Source of the DNA: JAKEGK01 sp036507695 | Lineage (GTDB): Bacteria > Pseudomonadota > Gammaproteobacteria > SZUA-152 | Length of the DNA stretch: 21,784 nt | Assembly (NCBI GenBank): GCA_036507695.1 | Contig: DATCIR010000343.1 | Span: 1 to 21,784 of the forward strand | Reading direction: 5' to 3' | The notes under the pieces: model-generated | What the model saw: the letters and a program-made list of their open reading frames with translations, nothing else | What the model was told of the DNA's origin: nothing | The model's database searches: none | Translations under genes and position numbers: made by a program | Shown here: positions 14,832 to 21,784 of the stretch, piece by piece | Layout of the letters: each line of letters opens with the position of its first letter | Numbering within the stretch: the stretch's first letter is position 1

Positions 14832-15329
14832 CTAGGTGATTTGCGCCATCGCCGCCTGATACATTGCAACGTCCCCATGGCTGTGACAACAGGCGATTAT
14901 CCTGTCGAAACGATCTTCGTATTCCTTCAACACGCGCAAAGCGATCCGTGCGGCTTCCGGTTTTGGATAGCCATAGACTCCAGTGCTGATCGCGGGAAAC
15001 GCAATGCTCCTGATATGATTTTCCAATGCAAGATCCAGTGAGCGGCGGTAACAGCTTTCCAATAAACCGCTTTCATCCCGCTTGCCGCCCCGCCAGACAG
15101 GCCCTACCGTATGGATGACAAATTTCGCCGGCAATTTAAATCCCGGGGTTATCCTTGCCTCTCCGGTTGGACAACCACCCAGCGGCCTGCAGGCTTCAAC
15201 CAATTGCGGTCCTGCCGCCCGATGAATCGCGCCGTCCACACCGCCGCCACCCAGCAAACTGGAATTAGCCGCATTGACGATGGCATCAACCTTTAAAGTG
15301 ATAATATCCGCCTGGATTATTTCTAACAT
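14832..15329 (-). CDS. Macrodomain protein, probable O-acetyl-ADP-ribose deacetylase
   Basis: This is a single macrodomain of 165 residues. The MacroD/YmdB-type signature is complete: GDIT-like start (IIQADIITLKVDAIVNAANS), the catalytic loop NAANSSLLGGGGVDGAIHRAAG split across residues about 19-40, RITPGFKLPAKFVIHTVGP, and the phosphate-binding ISTGVYGYP loop near 114. Enzymes of this group hydrolyse O-acetyl-ADP-ribose and remove ADP-ribose from Asp/Glu side chains; which activity applies here cannot be read from sequence. It is the third gene of a leftward sspA-sspB-macrodomain run, starting only 2 bases after the sspB stop, so it is almost certainly co-translated with SspB. That placement is unusual enough to note. 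Confidence 0.92.
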   Translation of the reverse strand: MLEIIQADIITLKVDAIVNAANSSLLGGGGVDGAIHRAAGPQLVEACRPLGGCPTGEARITPGFKLPAKFVIHTVGPVWRGGKRDESGLLESCYRRSLDLALENHIRSIAFPAISTGVYGYPKPEAARIALRVLKEYEDRFDRIIACCHSHGDVAMYQAAMAQIT

Positions 15330-15331
15330 TG

Positions 15332-15742
15332 CTATTTAATAACGCGCAGCCTGCGCTGTTTCGTTTTGCCTTTCAGTTTAACAATGTCTCCGCCCTCGCT
15401 GGCGCCACCGTTATCGGGGGTTGGCGGCGAATCATCGTCATCCGTAAACACCATGCCACGGCCGTTTTCCTTGGCATAAACCGCCATTACCGCCGGCATC
15501 GGTACGCAAACATACATGGGGTTGCCGCTGAAACGGGCGTTAAAATTTACCCCGGCGTTACCAATCTCCAGATCGTTCACCGCTGCAGGCGCCACATTAA
15601 GTATGATCTTGCCATTGGATACGTACTGGGCGGGCACAATGACGTTTTCAGCGTTGGCATTTACCAGTAAATAAGGCGTCAATGCGTTATCAACAATCCA
15701 GTCATAAATTGCCCGTAATAAATAAGGTCGACTGCTGTTCAT
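15332..15742 (-). CDS. sspB: ClpXP protease specificity-enhancing factor SspB
   Basis: SspB tethers SsrA-tagged and some other substrates to ClpXP. The 136-residue product begins SSRPYLLRAIYDWIVDNALTP, the typical dimer-forming N-terminus, continues with HIVVD-like strands (ENVIVPAQYVSNGKIILNVA) and the substrate-groove segment INFNARFSGNP-equivalent (VNFNARFSGNPMYVCVPMPA). It then has an acidic disordered linker (FTDDDDSPPTPDN) and ends in the ClpX-binding tail RRLRVIK, which parallels the ALRVVK tail of E. coli SspB. A good AGG lies six bases before the ATG. It follows sspA by about 100 bases, the usual order. No defect is visible. Confidence 0.96.
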   Translation of the reverse strand: MNSSRPYLLRAIYDWIVDNALTPYLLVNANAENVIVPAQYVSNGKIILNVAPAAVNDLEIGNAGVNFNARFSGNPMYVCVPMPAVMAVYAKENGRGMVFTDDDDSPPTPDNGGASEGGDIVKLKGKTKQRRLRVIK

Positions 15743-15844
15743 GCCATACCTGTTTTTGCGAAATGTTGAATTGATTATGCTTTTGGTAAACAGCAGGCAG
15801 GCCGCTTGTATAAACTAGAATTTCCTGATCTTTTCACTAGCGGA

Positions 15845-16465
15845 TTACTGTTGGATTTCGCGTTCAACATCCGTCAAACTTGCCTGAAAACAATTCAAAT
15901 CAAACAAACGTTCCGCATAATTTTTGATGGCTTTGGCTTGCGGCGGCAGCTCAATGCCATACGCCGGCAACCGCCACAAAATAGGCGCGACCGCGCAATC
16001 CATGAGGGAAAGTTCGTCGCTCATAAAATAAGGCTTTTGTTCGAATATGGGGGACACAACGGTGAGGCTCTCGCTTAATTCCTTGGCGGCTTGAGCGATA
16101 TCCCTGCCGCTGATGATTTGGTCTACCAAAGTATCCCAATCACGTTGAATACGGCGCAAAGTCATGCGCGTTCTGCCGCGGGAAACCGGATCCACCGGCA
16201 TCAATGGCGGATGGGGAAAGCGTTCATCGAGATACTCCATGATGACCTGGGAATCGTAAAGCACCAGGTCACGATCCACCAGCACAGGCACGCCGCCATA
16301 AGGATTTAACTCCATTAAGTCTTCCGGCGGATTACCGGGGTTGACATCCACGACTTCGAAATTGATACCTTTCTCGGCTAATACGATTCGCACACGGTGG
16401 CAATGTATATCGTTGTCGGATGAAAACAATGTCATTACCGATTTTCTATTGGCAATCAAGGCCAT
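15845..16465 (-). CDS. sspA: Stringent starvation protein A
   Basis: SspA is an RNA polymerase-associated protein with a glutathione S-transferase fold but no GST activity in E. coli; it modulates stress and stationary-phase transcription. The 206-residue product has the thioredoxin-like N-domain (SVMTLFSSDNDIHCHRVRIV, VPVLVDRDLVLYDSQVIMEY) and the signature YLDERFPHPPLMPVDPVSRG, whose PHPP stretch is the conserved surface required in E. coli. The all-helical C-domain contains KPYFMSDELSLMDCAVAPILW. The open frame extends 23 codons upstream, but ATG 16465 has GAGAGG just upstream and gives the usual N-terminus MALIANRKSVMTL, so I chose it. It heads the sspA-sspB-macrodomain operon. Confidence 0.96.
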   Translation of the reverse strand: MALIANRKSVMTLFSSDNDIHCHRVRIVLAEKGINFEVVDVNPGNPPEDLMELNPYGGVPVLVDRDLVLYDSQVIMEYLDERFPHPPLMPVDPVSRGRTRMTLRRIQRDWDTLVDQIISGRDIAQAAKELSESLTVVSPIFEQKPYFMSDELSLMDCAVAPILWRLPAYGIELPPQAKAIKNYAERLFDLNCFQASLTDVEREIQQ

Positions 16466-16566
16466 CACCACCTCTCTGGACTTCGACATAATTGAACTCA
16501 CTGTTGGAGATAAAACGAAGCGGGCATTATACATGACAATTTTAAAAATGCCGGAAAATTGATGGT

Positions 16567-16594
16567 ATCTTATTGATACAAAAAGGGTTATTAA
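16567..16594 (-). promoter_or_regulatory. Candidate sigma70 promoter for sspA
   Basis: On the minus strand TTAATA (16594-16589, 4 of 6) and TAAGAT (16572-16567, 4 of 6) are separated by 16 bases. This would start transcription near 16560, about 95 bases before sspA. It is tentative. Confidence 0.3.
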
Positions 16595-16648
16595 CAGGAT
16601 ACGCCTTAACGGGAAGACACCGAAAGCAGCGTGCAGGATGCGGAACGG

Positions 16649-17386
16649 CTAGTGAACGTCTTTCCAATATTCTTTTTTAAGTAGCCATACCACAACGAAG
16701 AACAACAACAGGTAAAGCAACACCCACTTACCCAACTGCAAGCGGGATTGTTTGGCCGGTTCACCCATATAGTGAAGGTAATTGACAAGATCCCGCACCG
16801 CCGCATCATATTGGTCTGTTGATAACTTTCCGGGTTCAAGGGGTGCCAGACCGGTGATGACTTGCCGTTGTATACCCTCTTTATCGGTGATCACGTCAAA
16901 TTGCGGAGCTTGAAGACCCTGTAATTCCCATAGCACATGAGGCATGGCAACATCTTTAAATACCGTATTATTCACACCCCAAGGCCTGGAATCATCCTTG
17001 TAAAAGGAACGCAGATAAGTATATATCCAATCAACGCCGCGGGAGCGGGAAACAACGGATAAATCGGGCGGCACTACGCCAAACCAGCGCATCGCTTCTT
17101 CCGGCTGCATGGCAATTTCCATCAAGTCGCCAACTTTTGCGCCGGTAAAAATAAACAGGCTTTCCAGTTGCGCCTCATCGTATCCCAAATCCCTGCCGAT
17201 ACGGTTATAACGCATTAACGCGGCCGCATGGCAATTAAAACAATAGTTGGCAAAGAATACCGCGCCCCGGCGCAGCGATTCAGTATCCACCGGGTCAATG
17301 TTCGCTTTATCGAGATGATATCTTTCGGCGGCGCCAACCGTGCCGCTGACGAGTAACAAGGAAATAATCAATAAATAGTGTTTCAC
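16649..17386 (-). CDS. petC: Cytochrome c1 subunit of the bc1 complex
   Basis: Cytochrome c1 accepts electrons from the Rieske protein and passes them to a soluble or membrane cytochrome c. The 245-residue precursor starts at GTG (17386) immediately after the petB stop (TAAGTG). Its signal peptide is MKHYLLIISLLLVSGTVGA with likely cleavage before AERYHLDK. The covalent haem site is CFNCH (about residues 52-56) followed by AAALMRYNRIGRDLG; the distal Met ligand is in FKDVAMPHVLWEL. A single C-terminal transmembrane anchor (about 220-240) ends with KKEYWKDVH on the cytoplasmic side. It is the third gene of petABC. No terminator is evident before the sspA leader. Confidence 0.95.
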   Translation of the reverse strand: MKHYLLIISLLLVSGTVGAAERYHLDKANIDPVDTESLRRGAVFFANYCFNCHAAALMRYNRIGRDLGYDEAQLESLFIFTGAKVGDLMEIAMQPEEAMRWFGVVPPDLSVVSRSRGVDWIYTYLRSFYKDDSRPWGVNNTVFKDVAMPHVLWELQGLQAPQFDVITDKEGIQRQVITGLAPLEPGKLSTDQYDAAVRDLVNYLHYMGEPAKQSRLQLGKWVLLYLLLFFVVVWLLKKEYWKDVH

Positions 17387-18607
17387 TTACCTGACCCTGT
17401 CCGGCAGCGGTTTAGGTTTATCATACTTGGTATACACCGGCATTAACAAAAAGAAAGCGAAATAAATGATAGTACCGATCCTGGAGAAGGTTGTCGCGAT
17501 CGGAGTAGCGGCGACCGTGCCTAGATAACCCAGCGCAATAAAACTAACAACAAATATCGCCAGCGCTGCTTTATAAATCGGACCCCGGTAGCGTATGGAC
17601 TTAACAGGGCTGCGGTCAAGCCACGGCACGACAAACAATACGGCAATCGCCGCGCCCATTAACACGACACCCAGAAATTTATCGGGCACCGCGCGAAGAA
17701 TCGCATAGTAAGGCGTGAAGTACCACAATGGTGTGATATGCTCCGGCGTTTTTAATGGATCCGCGGGAACAAAGTTGTCTTTCTCGAGAAACCATCCGCC
17801 CATTTCCGGGTAGTAGAACACTACCGCACTGAAAATCATCAAAAACACAATCGCCCCCAGCATATCCTTGAGGGTGAAGTAGGGATGAAAAGGTATGCCA
17901 TCCAGGGGGATACCCTGCGCGTTTTTCTTTTCCTTGATTTCGATGCCGTCAGGATTGTTTGAGCCTACCCGGTGCAGTGCGATGAGATGAAACGCCACCA
18001 GGGCAATCAACAGCAGCGGAAACGCAATAACGTGAAATGCAAAAAAGCGGTTCAGGGTGGCGTCCGCTACAACAAAATCGCCACGAATCCATAAAGCCAG
18101 CTCATTACCGATAACCGGGATCGCGCCAAACAGGGAAATAATAACTTGCGCGCCCCAATAGGACATTTGTCCCCAGGGCAGCAAGTACCCCATAAACGCC
18201 TCGGCCATCAGCAACAGAAACAGCATTACGCCAAACAACCAAAGCAATTCACGGGGTTTTTTGTAGGAACCATAAAGAAAAGCACGAAACATGTGCAAAT
18301 AAATGACTACAAAGAAAAATGACGCCCCGGTGGAGTGCATGTAACGTATCAACCAGCCCCAATTCACATCCCGCATAATGTATTCAACCGAAGCAAACGC
18401 GGTTTCTGCGGTAGGTTTGTAGTTCATGGTCAGAAAAATGCCAGTAATGACCTGAATCCCGAATACCAGCATCGCCAGGGAGCCGAAAAAATACCAAAAG
18501 TTGAGATTTTTCGGGGCGTAATATTTAACCAGGTGATCTTCCCAGAATTCCTTGAGCGGAAACCGGGATTCAATCCATTCTTTTCCCAAATGCAACCATT
18601 CCCGCAT
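17387..18607 (-). CDS. petB: Cytochrome b subunit of the bc1 complex (PLWY Qo motif)
   Basis: This is the membrane core of ubiquinol:cytochrome c reductase, carrying haems bL and bH and the Qo and Qi quinone sites. The 406-residue product has eight expected helices. Haem ligands are in helix B (RYMHSTGAS and IYLHMFR, 13 residues between the two His) and helix D (FAFHVIAFP and VAFHLIALH, 14 between). The helix-D spacing is, to my knowledge, normal for gammaproteobacterial cytochrome b. At the Qo site the canonical PEWY is PLWY (P293-L294-W295-Y296, codon TTG). PEWY, PVWY, PPWY and PDWY variants are described in bacteria; Leu is less familiar. petB overlaps the petA stop by one base (TGATG) and abuts petC. 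Confidence 0.97.
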   Translation of the reverse strand: MREWLHLGKEWIESRFPLKEFWEDHLVKYYAPKNLNFWYFFGSLAMLVFGIQVITGIFLTMNYKPTAETAFASVEYIMRDVNWGWLIRYMHSTGASFFFVVIYLHMFRAFLYGSYKKPRELLWLFGVMLFLLLMAEAFMGYLLPWGQMSYWGAQVIISLFGAIPVIGNELALWIRGDFVVADATLNRFFAFHVIAFPLLLIALVAFHLIALHRVGSNNPDGIEIKEKKNAQGIPLDGIPFHPYFTLKDMLGAIVFLMIFSAVVFYYPEMGGWFLEKDNFVPADPLKTPEHITPLWYFTPYYAILRAVPDKFLGVVLMGAAIAVLFVVPWLDRSPVKSIRYRGPIYKAALAIFVVSFIALGYLGTVAATPIATTFSRIGTIIYFAFFLLMPVYTKYDKPKPLPDRVR

Positions 18608-19203
18608 CAGGCGCGCTCCGGATCCACGCCAATCAGTATTCGCGTGTCAGTGACAAAACGATAAGGAGGGACTTTCAGGTTTGACGGCGCCGGCACGCCT
18701 GCGTAGACCCGGCCCGATAAATCGTAGCGTGACCCATGGCAAGGACAAAAGAAACCGCCTTTCCATTCCGACCCCAAATCCGCCGGCGCCAGTTCGGGCC
18801 GATAGGTCGGCGCGCAACCCAGGTGAGTACAGATGCCTTCCATCACCATGATGTCCGGCTTTATCGAACGGTATTCGTTTTTCGCATAGTGTGGCTGTTG
18901 AGACAACTCATCGGAACCCGGATCGCGCAACTGGCCGGCAATCGTTTGCATGCGATCCAGCATTTCCTGGTTGCGCCGTAAAATCCAGACAGGTTTGCCC
19001 CGCCATTCAACCGTTAGCAGCTGGCCGACCTGTAATTTACTGACATCCACATCGATGGGGGCGCCGGCCGCTTGGGCCTTGGCGCTGGGTTCCATCGAGA
19101 AGATAAACGGGGTTGCGACATACGCTACACCAATCCCGCCGACAACGGTTGCCGCCGCTGTCAGGATCCGGCGTTTCCGGTGGTCGACTATGTCCTCGCT
19201 CAT
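18607..19203 (-). CDS. petA: Ubiquinol-cytochrome c reductase Rieske iron-sulfur subunit
   Basis: This subunit carries the 2Fe-2S cluster that takes the first electron from ubiquinol at the Qo site. The 198-residue product has an N-terminal twin-arginine-like segment (HRKRRILTAAATVVGGIGVA) that acts as an uncleaved transmembrane anchor, a flexible hinge, and the periplasmic Rieske domain. That domain has cluster-binding CTHLGC (about residue 125) and CPCHGSRYDLSGRV, plus the PAPSNLKVPPY strand. The ATG is preceded by GAGGAG at ideal spacing, the strongest ribosome binding site among these genes. It is first in petABC, about 300 bases downstream of the act operon terminator, so it has its own promoter. 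Confidence 0.97.
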   Translation of the reverse strand: MSEDIVDHRKRRILTAAATVVGGIGVAYVATPFIFSMEPSAKAQAAGAPIDVDVSKLQVGQLLTVEWRGKPVWILRRNQEMLDRMQTIAGQLRDPGSDELSQQPHYAKNEYRSIKPDIMVMEGICTHLGCAPTYRPELAPADLGSEWKGGFFCPCHGSRYDLSGRVYAGVPAPSNLKVPPYRFVTDTRILIGVDPERA

Positions 19204-19506
19204 TACTTACTCCTCAAGTGCGAGTTTCTTCCAGGTTAAGAAAGCTCTCGCTGCTGGCTGCCATTACGTTGTGAAAGCATAGCAGAAGCGCCCCCCTATG
19301 CATTAATTAAGTTATTAATATTATTATAAACTAATGTTTGTCCCTAATCGCAGCCGCCATTACGCAGCGAAGCACGTAAACTCAAACCTAATTCCCAAAT
19401 TTAATCGCCTAGATTCAAAAGCTTAACACGATATCAAGGATTGTGAGCCAAGACCTAACCGTGCCCGGTTTTAAACTGTCAGTAAGAGACTATCGTGTGA
19501 ATGAGT
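19204..19506. other. Non-coding region upstream of petA
   Basis: No gene is seen in these roughly 300 bases. On the minus strand a perfect TATAAT lies at 19328-19323 in an AT-rich tract, but the -35 17 bases upstream is poor, so the promoter is only suggested. An imperfect direct repeat, GCCATTACG plus a GAAnGCA-like tail, occurs at 19260-19279 and 19356-19374 on either side of that TATAAT. A 6-bp GCATAG/CTATGC stem (19277-19282, 19296-19301) lies close by. These may be regulator sites for petABC. Confidence 0.4.
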
Positions 19507-19534
19507 AAAAAAAAAGCCTCTCTATAGAGGCTTT
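19507..19534 (-). terminator. Rho-independent terminator of the act operon
   Basis: The stem AAAGCCTCT/AGAGGCTTT (19513-19521 and 19526-19534) closes on a 4-base loop. Read leftward it runs straight into nine T residues, the classic form. It lies about 53 bases after the actF stop. Read rightward there is no T-tract. Confidence 0.92.
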
Positions 19535-19586
19535 AAGGCGTTTTATAGTTGTTATCTCAGAATATCGATAATTTATAGACCCACAC

Positions 19587-20624
19587 TTAAGCTTTTATAA
19601 GTCCATATCGATTTAACGTCCACTTCACGATTCCAAACGCGGCGCCAAACACGACCACGGTAATCACGATGTCCTGGATCGAGGTCATTGGTAAATGATA
19701 GTACTGCGGGTCCACGGATCCGGATAGCCAGGTGTAACGCTCAATCCAGGTTCCGACCACGATGCTGGTGGCTATGGTCACAATCACTTTTGGATTATGG
19801 CGATTTGGAGTCCAGGTGGCGAAAGAGATAAATGGAACAAGGAATTTCAGAACCAGGAAAGTCCACCACAGCGGCGCCAGGTCATGCTGCATCATGGCAT
19901 GAAAACGACCCATTTCGTCCGGCAGACGCCCGTACCACATGATGAGATATTGGGTGAAATAAAAGTAGGTCCACAAAATGGTAAATGCCAACATCATCTG
20001 CGCCAGATAGTTAAACACAAATGGCTTGATGGGGTTGGTCATTTTGCCTGACGAGTATAAGGCATAAAGCATGATGGCAAAAAGAGCCAGAAAGCAGTGG
20101 AACATACTGACAAACTGGTAAACGCCATAACTTGCGCTATGCCAGCCGGGAACCATGGTCATTTCAAAATCCCACGCCACCATGCTGCCATAACAGACAT
20201 AAAAGAACGGAATCAATAACGCGATATTTCTGAATTTACGTTTAACGGCATAGGATGCATTTTCGTCCGCCGCAAGATGCTGGTACTTGATAAACATCAC
20301 AAACATACCCGCCACCACCAGAAGGCCGATGATCTGGCGCGCCACTAAAAAAGTATAATTGTGCCAGCCGTTGAGATGATGCTCGCCGTCATGCGCATGA
20401 GCCAGCCATTGGAAGGTGTTATCGCCAAAAACCAGTAGAATAATTAATAGCACCAGCGCCAACGGAAACAACGAGAACAAAGACACTGCAAAGTAACGTA
20501 CTTGAGTCCGCCATTTTCCGTTTACCAAATGCAGGATGGACGCAAACGTGACGCCTGCCAGCGCCATATATAATACGAATAAGAAATTGGTGGTTAGAAT
20601 TGACCAGCTGCCGAAACCTTCCAT
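19587..20624 (-). CDS. actF: Alternative complex III subunit ActF (NrfD-like quinol-binding membrane protein)
   Basis: ActF is one of the two NrfD-family integral membrane subunits of alternative complex III, a quinol:electron-acceptor oxidoreductase unrelated to bc1. The 345-residue product has about ten hydrophobic helices. Landmarks include FVLYMALAGVTFASILHLV near the start, TFLVARQIIGLLVVAGMF, FFYVCYGSMVAWDFEMTMVP followed by GWHSASYGVYQFVSMFHC, WTYFYFTQYLIMWYGRLPDE, and a C-terminal GSVDPQYYHLPMT loop before the last helix. The WDFEMTMVPGWHS and YFTQYLIMWYG blocks are typical of ActF rather than of polysulfide-reductase NrfD. A TTG one codon upstream is open, but ATG 20624 is taken. It is last in the leftward act cluster and followed by a strong terminator. 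Confidence 0.88.
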   Translation of the reverse strand: MEGFGSWSILTTNFLFVLYMALAGVTFASILHLVNGKWRTQVRYFAVSLFSLFPLALVLLIILLVFGDNTFQWLAHAHDGEHHLNGWHNYTFLVARQIIGLLVVAGMFVMFIKYQHLAADENASYAVKRKFRNIALLIPFFYVCYGSMVAWDFEMTMVPGWHSASYGVYQFVSMFHCFLALFAIMLYALYSSGKMTNPIKPFVFNYLAQMMLAFTILWTYFYFTQYLIMWYGRLPDEMGRFHAMMQHDLAPLWWTFLVLKFLVPFISFATWTPNRHNPKVIVTIATSIVVGTWIERYTWLSGSVDPQYYHLPMTSIQDIVITVVVFGAAFGIVKWTLNRYGLIKA

Positions 20625-20688
20625 CAACCTGTACCCCTATGTTTTCGGTTGTTAGTGTTAAGTTATTGTTGATGCTCGATAGCTAAAG

Positions 20689-21213
20689 CTATTTAGCTTC
20701 AGTTTTCAGGGCGTTTTTCACGTAGTTCACCACGTGCCAACGCTCTTCAACAGACAAATCATTGGAACCGCCCTTAATTGGATCCGCGTTCGGAACCCCA
20801 TAGGCCGGCATTACAAAACTGCCAAATGTAATCGTGCCCCAAATCCACCCCACCGTGAGGGTGGTTTGCACATAATCGTCCGTCAGGTCAATCGCGCCAA
20901 TTTTTCCAGAGACCGGTGATTCGGCTTTACCGGTCAATCCATGGCAGGCTGCGCAGTAAATACGAAACAAACGGCGCCCCTGTTTGAGCGACTCGGCGCT
21001 GGCGGATATTGGATTTTTTAATTCTTTGGCTGCTTCCCGGTCCGCCACTTTGGTCGGAATGCCAAATATTGGAACCGAGCGTTGAGGAAACGGGATCATT
21101 TTACCTTCCTGGGGTTTGATGCTCGGTTGGTTCATCATATCCTGCGACCATGGCCAAGCGAACACCAGCTGTGGCAAAAAGAGGATTGTTAACAAAGTTA
21201 TTATTCTTGTCAT
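20689..21213 (-). CDS. actE: Alternative complex III subunit ActE (mono-haem cytochrome c)
   Basis: ActE is the mono-haem cytochrome c subunit on the periplasmic face of alternative complex III. From ATG 21213 the 174-residue precursor has a clean signal peptide (MTRIITLLTILFLPQLVFA, then WPWSQDM). The haem site is CAACHG about 90 residues in, followed by GWIWGTITFGSFVMPAYG, where the Met is the probable sixth ligand. The open frame reaches ATG 21273, overlapping the actD stop (TAATG), across four 15-bp tandem repeats that would encode a repetitive M-K-G-T-V-like N-terminus. Start at 21213 is preferred because it gives a normal signal peptide with AAAGGA seven to six bases before it. Translation could begin at more than one of the repeat ATGs. 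Confidence 0.88.
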   Translation of the reverse strand: MTRIITLLTILFLPQLVFAWPWSQDMMNQPSIKPQEGKMIPFPQRSVPIFGIPTKVADREAAKELKNPISASAESLKQGRRLFRIYCAACHGLTGKAESPVSGKIGAIDLTDDYVQTTLTVGWIWGTITFGSFVMPAYGVPNADPIKGGSNDLSVEERWHVVNYVKNALKTEAK

Positions 21214-21273
21214 CGCCATTCCTTTCATTACCGTTCCTTTCGTTACCTTCCCTTCCATTACCGTTCCTTTCAT
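21214..21273 (-). repeat. Four tandem 15-bp repeats carrying ribosome-binding and start-codon modules
   Basis: On the minus strand the units are ATGAAAGGAACGGTA (21273-21259), ATGGAAGGGAAGGTA (21258-21244), ACGAAAGGAACGGTA (21243-21229) and ATGAAAGGAATGGCG (21228-21214), then ATG 21213. Each unit has an AAAGGAA-like Shine-Dalgarno core 5-6 bases before the next unit's first codon. The period is a multiple of three, so frame is kept whatever the copy number. Confidence 0.92.
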
Positions 21274-21782
21274 TACTTCAGTACCTCGTCACGTATTTCC
21301 ACCGCCTTGTGCCGCTTAAACAAGTCCTTGATAGGTTCCAAACAGCTTTCATCGACATCGATGAGTATACCGACCTGATCCAGGCTTACCTTTTCACTGT
21401 AAAGCGGGTGACGTTTCCTCAATAATCCGGCCAGAAACAGGTACGCAAAAAAAGTGAACCACACAGCAAAAAATATCAGCATTTCGTACATCAATACAAA
21501 ATTGGAGGGCAGCGGCACCACGGCCTTTCCGCCTTGCGGTTGCACCAAAAAACTCGCCTGCGCGCCGGCGAGGAAAAAGAACCCGAACGTGACACCAAAA
21601 ATCGCCCCGAGCAGCGTAAACTTCTGCACATGCACCGGTCTTTCCCCAAGCACCTCTTCAATTTCTGGATGTTCAATTGGCGACTTTAACATGATGTCAT
21701 CCACGGATACCCCGGGCACTTTCGTTTTGCGGATATCGGATATGGCCGCAAACGCTTCATCGAAGTCGCTAAATAAGCCCAT
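21273..21782 (-). CDS. actD: Alternative complex III subunit ActD (DUF3341 family)
   Basis: ActD is a small membrane subunit of alternative complex III with a cytoplasmic ferredoxin-like part and two transmembrane helices. The 169-residue length is normal. It begins MGLFSDFDEAFAAISDIRK, has the conserved SPIEHPEIEEVLGER-type segment near residue 35, and a first helix at about 54-74 (FTLLGAIFGVTFGFFFLAGA). A short periplasmic loop with LPSNF follows, then a second helix (about 97-120) and a C-terminal cytoplasmic domain (LYSEKVSLDQVGILIDVDES). Its ATG is within two bases of the window end, so it is complete but its upstream partners (actA, B, C by the usual order) lie outside. The stop TAA overlaps an ATG of the actE repeat tract (TAATG). 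Confidence 0.88.
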   Translation of the reverse strand: MGLFSDFDEAFAAISDIRKTKVPGVSVDDIMLKSPIEHPEIEEVLGERPVHVQKFTLLGAIFGVTFGFFFLAGAQASFLVQPQGGKAVVPLPSNFVLMYEMLIFFAVWFTFFAYLFLAGLLRKRHPLYSEKVSLDQVGILIDVDESCLEPIKDLFKRHKAVEIRDEVLK

Positions 21783-21784
21783 AA

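Noticed and set aside
16564..16585. GTATC/GATAC hairpin followed by A5 upstream of sspA as a terminator
   Set aside because: The stem is only 5 bp, and the T-run precedes rather than follows it on the relevant strand; it overlaps the sspA promoter candidate.
18014..18062. H-x14-H spacing in helix D of cytochrome b as an anomaly
   Set aside because: As I recall, the same spacing is found in other gammaproteobacterial cytochrome b proteins such as Pseudomonas, so it is a lineage trait.
19587..20624. Polysulfide or nitrite reductase NrfD subunit instead of ActF
   Set aside because: The neighbours are an ActD-type DUF3341 protein and an ActE-type mono-haem cytochrome in the usual order, and the motif blocks fit ActF.

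Overview
The window looks like a gammaproteobacterial chromosome of moderate GC. The evidence is the aat-bpt-infA / clpA-clpS-icd neighbourhood, the sspA-sspB pair, a petABC operon whose cytochrome b has the gammaproteobacterial haem spacing in helix D, and a type II secretion (T2SS) gene run. I cannot place it below class from the sequence alone. I saw no tRNA, rRNA, CRISPR array or transposase gene.

Layout. The first 614 bases are the 3' end of a sensor histidine kinase cut by the window edge. Rightward genes follow: aat and bpt (aminoacyl-tRNA-protein transferases), a small unrecognised protein, and infA (IF-1). infA converges on leftward clpA, with a strong hairpin between them that can serve both strands. 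clpS and clpA form an operon with a good promoter candidate, and icd (isocitrate dehydrogenase) lies upstream of it. Aat, Bpt, ClpS and ClpA together are the core of the bacterial N-degron pathway: tagging, recognition and unfolding.

From 13.9 kb leftward to 7.8 kb runs a T2SS operon, gspG-H-I-J-K-L-M-N. It encodes all the pseudopilins plus the L/M inner-membrane platform and N. C, D, E and F are not in the window. Most genes overlap or nearly touch, but gspH and gspI are separated by a roughly 300-bp MITE-like element with perfect 22-bp terminal inverted repeats. Removing it restores an 8-nt gspH/gspI overlap, so the element now appears to supply gspI's start codon. Divergent from gspG is a rhomboid protease of the rhombosortase type, a family functionally tied to T2SS substrates.

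The leftward operon sspA-sspB-macrodomain follows: an RNA polymerase-associated stringent starvation protein, a ClpXP adaptor and an ADP-ribose hydrolase.

The right end is respiratory. petA-petB-petC encodes a complete cytochrome bc1 complex, including a PLWY variant of the Qo-site motif. Immediately upstream, behind a clear terminator, are actD-actE-actF, the distal genes of an alternative complex III. Two unrelated quinol:electron-acceptor oxidoreductases are therefore encoded side by side. actE begins with four 15-bp tandem repeats, each carrying a Shine-Dalgarno-like stretch before the next potential start codon.
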